Shown: positions 1 to 5,436 of the stretch, in pieces | Layout: each line of letters starts with the position of its first letter | Position numbering within the stretch: the stretch's first letter is position 1 | Source: Caryophanales bacterium | Lineage (GTDB): Bacteria; Bacillota; Bacilli; Alicyclobacillales; SLC66 | Assembly: GCA_027341705.1 (NCBI GenBank) | Contig: DAIELO010000091.1 | Location: 1 to 5,436 of the forward strand | Length of the DNA stretch: 5,436 nt | Direction: 5' to 3' | The notes under the pieces: generated by a model | What the model was told of the DNA's origin: nothing | What the model saw: only the letters and a program-made list of their open reading frames with translations | Databases searched by the model: none | Position numbers and translations under genes: made by a program

Positions 1-2620
1 GATTGTCCATCTCGGTAATCCAATTTTCCTGAACATCAGGAATAATATCCCTCGATAGCTTGATTTTTTCCTCAATCATTAGATCGATTTTCTCTTCTAT
101 CGTACCTTTTGTGATAAATTTGTGCACCACTACGTTTTTGTGCTGACCAATTCTAAACGCGCGATCTGTCGCCTGATTTTCCACTGCAGGATTCCACCAT
201 CTATCAAAATGAATCACATGGTTAGCCGATGTCAGATTCAATCCCACACCGCCAGCTTTAATAGAGAGAACCATAAACGGCACGTATTCATGCCCTTGAA
301 ATTGATCGACAATCTCTTTGCGCTTGGTTACGGGCGTTTCGCCATGTAAGACAAGCCCTCTATGCTGAAAAACAGTTTCCAAGAATTCACTCAACGGGTT
401 CGTGATTTCCTTGAATTGCGTAAACACAAGCACTCTTTCTCGCTTCTCATAAATAATTTCGCATAGTTCACGCAATCTTGCAAATTTACCGCTCTCCCCT
501 TCGGTAAAAACATTTTGGCCGAGGTACTGGTCTGGGTGATTGCATATTTGCTTAAACTTCACAATAGAAGATAATATCAATCCTTTGCGTTCAATACCCA
601 CGTCTGCCGACTCAAGCTTTTGCTTGATCTCTTTGACAAGTGCCTGATACATCAATGCCTGTCGCTTAGAAAGCGTGGTGAATGTCTTCATTTCGATCTT
701 TTCAGGCAGATCAGAAATGACCGTCTTATCCGTCTTCAATCGCCGTAGAATAAACGGACTTACTACCTTTTTCATACGCGAATAATGCTCTTGATTTTGC
801 TTTAATTGTCTTGTGAAATTCGTAAACTCTTTAGGACTGCCCAAGAGCCCCTTATTCAAAAAGTCAAACAGAGACCACAGATCAGACAATCTGTTTTCAA
901 TGGGTGTTCCCGTCATCGCGATCTTGTAGCTTGCGTTGATTTGCTTTACCGTCCGCGTTTGCTTCGTACCCGGATTTTTGATGGCTTGTGCTTCGTCAAG
1001 TATAAGCATCTGCCACCTGACTTCTCGCAACCAATCTAGTTTCAGCAGAATGCCGTAGGTAGTGATCAACAAATCGTGTCGCTCCATCAATTCCTCATGC
1101 TGGCCAATTGTAATGTTGTTTTCTGAAGGATGCAACACATAGTAAGTTAACGAAGGTGCAAATTTACCGATTTCATTCGTCCAGTTGCCAATCAGAGATG
1201 CAGGAACAATCAAGAGCGTTTTCTCCGATGTTTGCGTTCGGAGATAGTTCAATAATGCGATCACCTGAACGGTTTTCCCAAGCCCCATGTCGTCTGCTAG
1301 ACACGCACCGAGCCCTAACGACTTCATGAATAGCAACCATGCGAGTCCCTTTTGCTGGTATGGCCTCAGATCAGCATGAAAATCTTCACCTCCAGAAACT
1401 GATTCAATTGCCTCTGGATGCGTCAATTTCGCAATCACGGTGTTGAGCCATTCCCCATTTGTAACTTCAATTTCACAGGCTTCGTTGGGAATATTTATCC
1501 CGGTCGAAGCATTCAATTGCAAACGCATGGCCTCCGTCACTGTCATGTCAGTTTGACCGATCATTTTTTGCGCTTGTTCATACGCACGCAGCGTTTCCGT
1601 TAACTTCTCATGGTTCACTTCCACCCATTTCCCTTTGATGAAAGCAAGTCCTTCCGCTTCGGAGAGCAAATTTTTCAGTTCGTCCACCGTTACGGTGTCT
1701 TCGCCCATGAACAATTGGATGTTAAAATCAACAATAGCATCTAACCCCAAATGAGATGGCGGTCGATTGCCAACTCCTATGGATACCTTCAATCCATGCG
1801 CTTTACTTTTCCACCAATTTGGGATACGACACAGTATCCCCGCATCTTCATATAAGGGTATTTCCGTAAGAAAAGTATACGCTTCCCCACTTAGCAATCC
1901 TATGGGGTGAAAGATATCCCCTGATTCCACAAGTTCCGCAATAAAATTACTCTTTACGGACGCCTGATTGACCGTTGCTAAAAGTTCCAGTAGCTTTTTT
2001 CGATCATCCTTATATTCAACTAAAGCGTTGTTGAGTGGTAGATGTTTTGATTTCCCATCTGTGGTCATTCCGGTAGAATACGTAGCTAAAAAGGCAAACG
2101 GATAGTTGTCTTCCTTATTTTCGACAAGGTGAAAAAACACTCTGCCTACAAGATGAATAGTAGGATTATATGAGGAAAAAAAGTCTGCTACGGTGCCTTT
2201 GTATGCCATTATTTCCATCGCAAACGACGCGTTCAATTGCTGCCAAACGCGCTCAATCCAATGTTGATTCAAGTGTTCTGCGCCATTCATATAGGGGGCG
2301 CTGCGTAAAATTCGTTCAATTTCCAGTTCGTCTATTTCTACCGTTACCTTTTCTCTCAAAAATTCAATGTCTAAATTTCTTGAGAGCATCTTGATAAACG
2401 CGGCAGCAACATAGCTTAGAAAACGCACTGATTCAGACAGTGAGCTAGTAGAACTAGAGAATCCAAGAAACAACAGCATTTTATACGAATCATCGCGAAA
2501 TTCACGAAATAAATCCGCTTGAATCGCAAGTTGGCTATTGTCTAATGTTTCCGTTGTTTCTTGCCAATCAAGTACGAACCCATCTTGTTCAATCAACGCT
2601 ACGAGTTCTTTCATCTGCAT
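1..2620 (-). CDS. SNF2-family DEAD/DEAH-type ATP-dependent helicase (YwqA-like), 3' end cut by window edge
   Basis: This frame encodes 873 residues from ATG at 2620 and is still open at position 1, so the C-terminus is missing, probably by only a few tens of residues. Both RecA-like lobes of a SNF2 ATPase are present. Lobe 1 has the RPYQ start (residue 419), Walker A DMGLGKT (444-450, K449), motif Ia LLIVPASL (469-476), DEAQ box (542-545) and TGTPIEN (570-576). Lobe 2 has ICNHP (692-696), VLVFTQF (730-736), LHG (758-760), motif V KAGGVGLNL (788-796) and motif VI DRAFRIGQ (819-826). Residues about 255-385, including the WW pair at 269-270, look like the DUF3670 domain that precedes the motor in bacterial SNF2 proteins; residues 1-250 are not assigned. 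Family members hydrolyse ATP to translocate on double-stranded DNA and remodel protein-DNA complexes, generally without strand separation. The specific cellular role is unknown. It follows the cyclase gene after 41 bp. The start at 2620 is favoured because an in-frame TGA lies four codons upstream; ATG 2614 is an alternative. Confidence 0.95.
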   Translation of the reverse strand, partial: MQMKELVALIEQDGFVLDWQETTETLDNSQLAIQADLFREFRDDSYKMLLFLGFSSSTSSLSESVRFLSYVAAAFIKMLSRNLDIEFLREKVTVEIDELEIERILRSAPYMNGAEHLNQHWIERVWQQLNASFAMEIMAYKGTVADFFSSYNPTIHLVGRVFFHLVENKEDNYPFAFLATYSTGMTTDGKSKHLPLNNALVEYKDDRKKLLELLATVNQASVKSNFIAELVESGDIFHPIGLLSGEAYTFLTEIPLYEDAGILCRIPNWWKSKAHGLKVSIGVGNRPPSHLGLDAIVDFNIQLFMGEDTVTVDELKNLLSEAEGLAFIKGKWVEVNHEKLTETLRAYEQAQKMIGQTDMTVTEAMRLQLNASTGINIPNEACEIEVTNGEWLNTVIAKLTHPEAIESVSGGEDFHADLRPYQQKGLAWLLFMKSLGLGACLADDMGLGKTVQVIALLNYLRTQTSEKTLLIVPASLIGNWTNEIGKFAPSLTYYVLHPSENNITIGQHEELMERHDLLITTYGILLKLDWLREVRWQMLILDEAQAIKNPGTKQTRTVKQINASYKIAMTGTPIENRLSDLWSLFDFLNKGLLGSPKEFTNFTRQLKQNQEHYSRMKKVVSPFILRRLKTDKTVISDLPEKIEMKTFTTLSKRQALMYQALVKEIKQKLESADVGIERKGLILSSIVKFKQICNHPDQYLGQNVFTEGESGKFARLRELCEIIYEKRERVLVFTQFKEITNPLSEFLETVFQHRGLVLHGETPVTKRKEIVDQFQGHEYVPFMVLSIKAGGVGLNLTSANHVIHFDRWWNPAVENQATDRAFRIGQHKNVVVHKFITKGTIEEKIDLMIEEKIKLSRDIIPDVQENWITEMDN

Positions 2621-2621
2621 A

Positions 2622-2636
2622 TCAACAATACATCAT
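2622..2636 (-). other. Possible 4-codon mini-ORF (M-M-Y-C-stop) in the SNF2 leader
   Basis: ATG ATG TAT TGT TGA lies in the spacer, in a different frame from the helicase. Its stop codon ends one base before ATG 2620 (TGATATG), a geometry that permits termination and re-initiation. The Shine-Dalgarno core is 20 nt from the first ATG, longer than usual, so translation of this mini-ORF is doubtful. It overlaps the loop and right arm of the predicted hairpin, so the two would be alternatives. Confidence 0.2.
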
Positions 2637-2650
2637 CGTTTCGTATGTTG
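2623..2650 (-). promoter_or_regulatory. Predicted RNA hairpin between Shine-Dalgarno and start codon of the SNF2 gene
   Basis: On the minus strand the left arm CAACATAC (2650-2643) pairs with the right arm GTATTGTTG (2631-2623): eight Watson-Crick pairs with one bulged T and an 11-nt loop (2642-2632). The stem exactly fills the spacer. Removing it leaves GTGAAC plus AT, that is 8 nt, between AGGAGG and ATG 2620, an ideal spacing. The stem is A/T-rich and only moderately stable, so folding in the cell is inferred, not shown. It is not a terminator: it lacks a GC-rich stem and a following U tract. Confidence 0.5.
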
Positions 2651-2656
2651 GTTCAC

Positions 2657-2662
2657 CCTCCT
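2657..2662 (-). promoter_or_regulatory. Strong Shine-Dalgarno sequence for the SNF2 gene, overlapping the cyclase stop codon
   Basis: The minus strand reads AGGAGG here, with the first A being the last base of the cyclase TGA stop (2664-2662). It is followed by GTGA, giving near-full complementarity to the 16S rRNA 3' end apart from one extra G. It is the only good ribosome binding site upstream of the helicase, yet 36 nt separate it from ATG 2620. The overlap with the stop codon means ribosomes finishing the cyclase would sit directly on it, which favours translational coupling. Confidence 0.8.
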
Positions 2663-5436
2663 CAGCTAATTGGGTCAGCCAGCACCCACACACGTTGTCG
2701 ATCCGCCTTATGTCGCTTGCTTTCATAAAGTGCTTGATCCGCATCTCGCAACCATTGATCCGGCGTATGAGTAATCCGTGTCGCATCTACAAGACACACG
2801 CCCATGCTTACGCCGACTTGAACAATGTCCCCTGTAGGCAAATCGATTGGCGTGATAATCGATTGCGTAATACGATCAAGAATAGAGCGTAGTGCTTCAA
2901 AAACAAACGACTGCCACGAGGCAAGGTCATCGATCACAATGACAAATTCATCGCCCCCCAAACGTGCGATTGAATCATCAGGACGCAAAACATCTAGTAG
3001 TCTCTTCCCAATGGTCATCAATACGATATCTCCCATTTCATGACCGTAAGTGTCATTAATTGGTTTAAAATTGTCGAGATCTAACATACACACCGCAAAT
3101 AGTCTATCATACCGATCCGCGCGTGCCGCAGTCTGTTCCATACGATCTTCCAACATTCTGCGATTGGGGAGCCGCGTGAGTGGGTCATAAAAAGCCATGT
3201 GATGGACCTTTTCCTCAGCCTCCACCAATTCTCTCTGATGTCGCAGTTGTGTCAATGCCAACCCTAGGCTGACAGCTAATTGACCAAGCAGTCGCTGTAA
3301 CGGCAACGTGAAATGACTGGAATGATCACTCAAGATGACAAGCACAGCTGTAGCATCATTGTCGTTTTCAAGCAAGATAGGAAATGCCATCGCACTATGA
3401 ATGCGTGAAAAAGAGGGGATTTCCTGCATGATCGCACGCATAGCAGCCGATTGCGCAGGATCCTCAGGTCCCTGCGTCATGGTGTCACGAAAAGCTCGAC
3501 TAGCGATCAACTCCCCATAAGGGAACTGATTAGGAATAAGGGAAGGGGTGTGATTCCACATCGCTTGCTGTAACCCCTCGTCGTCTTTGGCCGCGGCAGC
3601 CACCACGCGGAGCCACTCATGCGCTGCATCAGGTATCCCAAGAAATGCTCCTAATGTGGCTGTTTGTGTTGTGATGATTTCGACAAGTCGCGTATACATG
3701 GATTGTGGGGTAACAAGTGCCAAAAGCTCCTGCTGAAACTGCACTGCAGCCGCTTGATACTGGAGCAACTTGTCATTTTCTCGGGAAATGTAGAGAAGAT
3801 TTTCTGCATTCCTACGTTCATCAAGTCCATGCCCAACTAACAAAGCAACTTGTTGTATGAGATTTAAAACTTCCGCAGAAAACATGTCCACTTGATCGCT
3901 GATCACCACTAGCAATGCCCATTGTTGTTGTTGATGCCAAATCGGCACCGCAGCGATGGATCGATAGCCATACTCACGAGCGCGCTCTCGCCATGATGCC
4001 ACAAGCGGATCATTAAAGTAGTTTTGCTGAACCTGTACCGAACCACTTCGCCAAGCGCGAGCCGCAACACTTGTACCGTCTATCACCCTTGCATCCATCG
4101 GCCAGCCAATTGTCGTTGCATGATCGGCACTCTTTCCGGCCATCGCCAGCGATTTCAGATAGATACCCTTCTCGTCAGGAAGTACAATCCAAGCGGCGAC
4201 AAAAAGCCCACTATCTATTAATTGTTGACAACTTTTTTGCAATAATGAAGTAATATCTTGTGTCGTTAACGCAATATCTCCGGCGAGCATCAATGACTGC
4301 TGCAATTTGCGTACGATACCTAGTGCAACATGAGTGGCCCGCCGTTGCAAATACGCAGCTAGATCCTCAACCACTCGCGAAAGAAGCATAAAAATCGACT
4401 CAGTGATAGGATCACCTTGTGCTCGACAAAGTGTAATCACTCCCTTACCAAAATCCGGATACTCAAACGGCACACTGGCGCAATCACCCAATTGATAAGT
4501 GTCAATCATGCTTCTCCATGGATCAAAACAATCGTCATGAGTGTTCGTCAGTTGCGCTAGTCCGGAACGAATCGCAGTGGCAGAGGGGCAACGCCCTTCA
4601 GGCGCAGTTGGATCAATCGTCATTTGAATGGTTGACCATAGTTCATATGAAACTCCAGCAGAGGCAAGCACTTCTATTGTCTGTTCTCCCGGAGCCACTT
4701 TCCCTATCCAAATTGCTTGAAGGTGTAAATTGTCTTGCAAAATGTTACAAAAAAGTGGTAATACCTCTGCTAGCTCACGGTCGACACTTTCTGCCAATAA
4801 ACGATTCACCTCGCTCAAAGAGCGAAAAAAGGCCTCACGTGTCACCAGTGCCGCATTGCTTAAATTTAGTTCTGTTGTCCGCTCCCTCACTCGTTTATCA
4901 AGTGTGGTGACAGCCTCCTGCAGTTCCGTTTTTGCCTGTTGATTCTCTGCAAGCATGGCGTGAGAGACAAGTAGCGCCACAGCAAGACCCATCATGGTAA
5001 ATTGTGTGATCGTCTCAGGACTCACTACCCTGCTCCCTTGGAATGGCCCCAGTCCCCAATCTGTTCCCATCGAAGCCATAAGAAAAGAAAGCACATTCAC
5101 TAGATACACTTTTTCTAGAGAAAACCGGGTCAACGCCCAGAGAAAGGGGAGTATTAACAAGCCGCTAAATATCTGCACTTGATCGCCCCGTGGATACGGC
5201 ACACAATACACAACTGCCGTGAGACTAAACAAACCCAGTGCCACGACCCACCAACGCCATGGCCCAGCAGGCTTAGGCAAGAATGACTTTCCTAAATAGT
5301 GCCCCCAAAGGAGTAACAAAGGAGTCACTTCCAACACACTAGCCACATCACAAAATGTCCAAACAATCCAATTTTTAAAAAATAAAGAGACCTGAAATGA
5401 CCCTAATGCAATTCCCAAGGCTCCCCACAACCCACT
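2662..5436 (-). CDS. Membrane-anchored diguanylate cyclase: MASE1-like, three GAF-like domains, GGDEF; 5' end cut by window edge
   Basis: The frame is open through the right edge; numbering here takes the TTG at 5430 as residue 1, but two more in-frame codons precede it and the true start is outside. About six hydrophobic segments fill residues 1-160. The WTFCDVASVLEVTP stretch (24-37) has the D-x8-P spacing typical of MASE1, of which only the C-terminal part is visible. A coiled coil with RVRERTTEL (180-188) leads into three GAF-like domains at about 202-368, 371-540 and 548-735. The GGDEF domain spans about 742-905: DPLTRLPNR (749-757), DLDNFKPIND (784-793) and GGDEF (825-829). D784, N792 and D801 match the PleD metal and substrate residues D327, N335 and D344, and R816-D819 forms the RxxD inhibitory site at the usual five-residue spacing. 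It should condense two GTP into c-di-GMP at the inner face of the membrane with product feedback. There is no EAL or HD-GYP domain; the protein ends 17 or so residues after the GGDEF fold. The signals sensed are unknown. Confidence 0.95.
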   Translation of the reverse strand, partial: SGLWGALGIALGSFQVSLFFKNWIVWTFCDVASVLEVTPLLLLWGHYLGKSFLPKPAGPWRWWVVALGLFSLTAVVYCVPYPRGDQVQIFSGLLILPFLWALTRFSLEKVYLVNVLSFLMASMGTDWGLGPFQGSRVVSPETITQFTMMGLAVALLVSHAMLAENQQAKTELQEAVTTLDKRVRERTTELNLSNAALVTREAFFRSLSEVNRLLAESVDRELAEVLPLFCNILQDNLHLQAIWIGKVAPGEQTIEVLASAGVSYELWSTIQMTIDPTAPEGRCPSATAIRSGLAQLTNTHDDCFDPWRSMIDTYQLGDCASVPFEYPDFGKGVITLCRAQGDPITESIFMLLSRVVEDLAAYLQRRATHVALGIVRKLQQSLMLAGDIALTTQDITSLLQKSCQQLIDSGLFVAAWIVLPDEKGIYLKSLAMAGKSADHATTIGWPMDARVIDGTSVAARAWRSGSVQVQQNYFNDPLVASWRERAREYGYRSIAAVPIWHQQQQWALLVVISDQVDMFSAEVLNLIQQVALLVGHGLDERRNAENLLYISRENDKLLQYQAAAVQFQQELLALVTPQSMYTRLVEIITTQTATLGAFLGIPDAAHEWLRVVAAAAKDDEGLQQAMWNHTPSLIPNQFPYGELIASRAFRDTMTQGPEDPAQSAAMRAIMQEIPSFSRIHSAMAFPILLENDNDATAVLVILSDHSSHFTLPLQRLLGQLAVSLGLALTQLRHQRELVEAEEKVHHMAFYDPLTRLPNRRMLEDRMEQTAARADRYDRLFAVCMLDLDNFKPINDTYGHEMGDIVLMTIGKRLLDVLRPDDSIARLGGDEFVIVIDDLASWQSFVFEALRSILDRITQSIITPIDLPTGDIVQVGVSMGVCLVDATRITHTPDQWLRDADQALYESKRHKADRQRVWVLADPIS

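Noticed and set aside
986..997. DEAQ in place of DEAH in the helicase Walker B motif as an inactivating change
   Set aside because: DEAQ followed by an AIKNP-like sequence is usual in bacterial SNF2 proteins, and the acidic pair needed for catalysis is intact.
1..2620. SNF2 gene as part of a phage-defence system such as DISARM
   Set aside because: DISARM and similar loci carry a methyltransferase, a phospholipase-D-like protein or other partner genes. Only a diguanylate cyclase is visible here, and the DUF3670-like layout fits the housekeeping YwqA-type group. Genes to the left of the window were not seen, so this is not fully excluded.
2623..2650. Hairpin as a rho-independent terminator between the two genes
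   Set aside because: The stem is A/T-rich with a bulge and an 11-nt loop, no U tract follows, and it lies inside the helicase ribosome binding region.
4518..4910. Plus-strand open frame of 130 codons, and others such as 2545-2892
   Set aside because: These lie wholly or almost wholly opposite the cyclase and helicase coding frames, which have clear domain content. The shadows show no recognisable motif and have low-complexity or basic composition typical of antisense frames.
5428..5430. TTG at 5430 as the start codon of the cyclase
   Set aside because: The frame stays open to the window edge, and the residues before and after it belong to the middle of a MASE1-like membrane domain, so the true start lies beyond 5436.

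Overview
The window holds two large genes, both read on the minus strand. They fill almost all of the 5436 bases and each runs off one edge. In transcription order (right to left), the first is a membrane-anchored diguanylate cyclase (2662-5436, 5' end missing). The second is a SNF2-family ATP-dependent helicase or translocase (1-2620, 3' end missing). The gap between them is 41 bp with no visible terminator or promoter, so they are probably co-transcribed. No RNA gene, mobile element, CRISPR array or long repeat was seen, and open frames on the plus strand are shadows of these two genes.

The cyclase consists of the end of a MASE1-like membrane sensor, a signalling coiled coil, three tandem GAF-like domains and a C-terminal GGDEF domain. 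The catalytic residues and the RxxD product-inhibition site are intact, so it should make c-di-GMP in response to membrane and cytoplasmic cues. The SNF2 protein has all the main helicase motifs (Walker A, DEAQ box, TGTP, and the C-terminal motifs V and VI). A long N-terminal part includes a likely DUF3670-type SNF2-associated domain, as in the Bacillus YwqA-like group. No known pathway that I can name links the two; the only visible link is their arrangement.

The most interesting detail is the junction. A strong Shine-Dalgarno sequence overlaps the cyclase stop codon but lies 36 nt from the helicase ATG, which is too far for normal initiation. A predicted hairpin occupies 28 of those 36 nt and, if folded, would leave an effective spacing of 8 nt. 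The same spacer holds a 4-codon mini-ORF whose stop is 1 nt before the ATG. Either arrangement could regulate or couple translation of the helicase.

The purine-rich Shine-Dalgarno sequence, the YwqA-like helicase and mid-range base composition (roughly 28-55% GC in 60-base lines sampled by eye) suggest a member of the Bacillota. This is an inference with modest confidence, and the genus cannot be read from the window.
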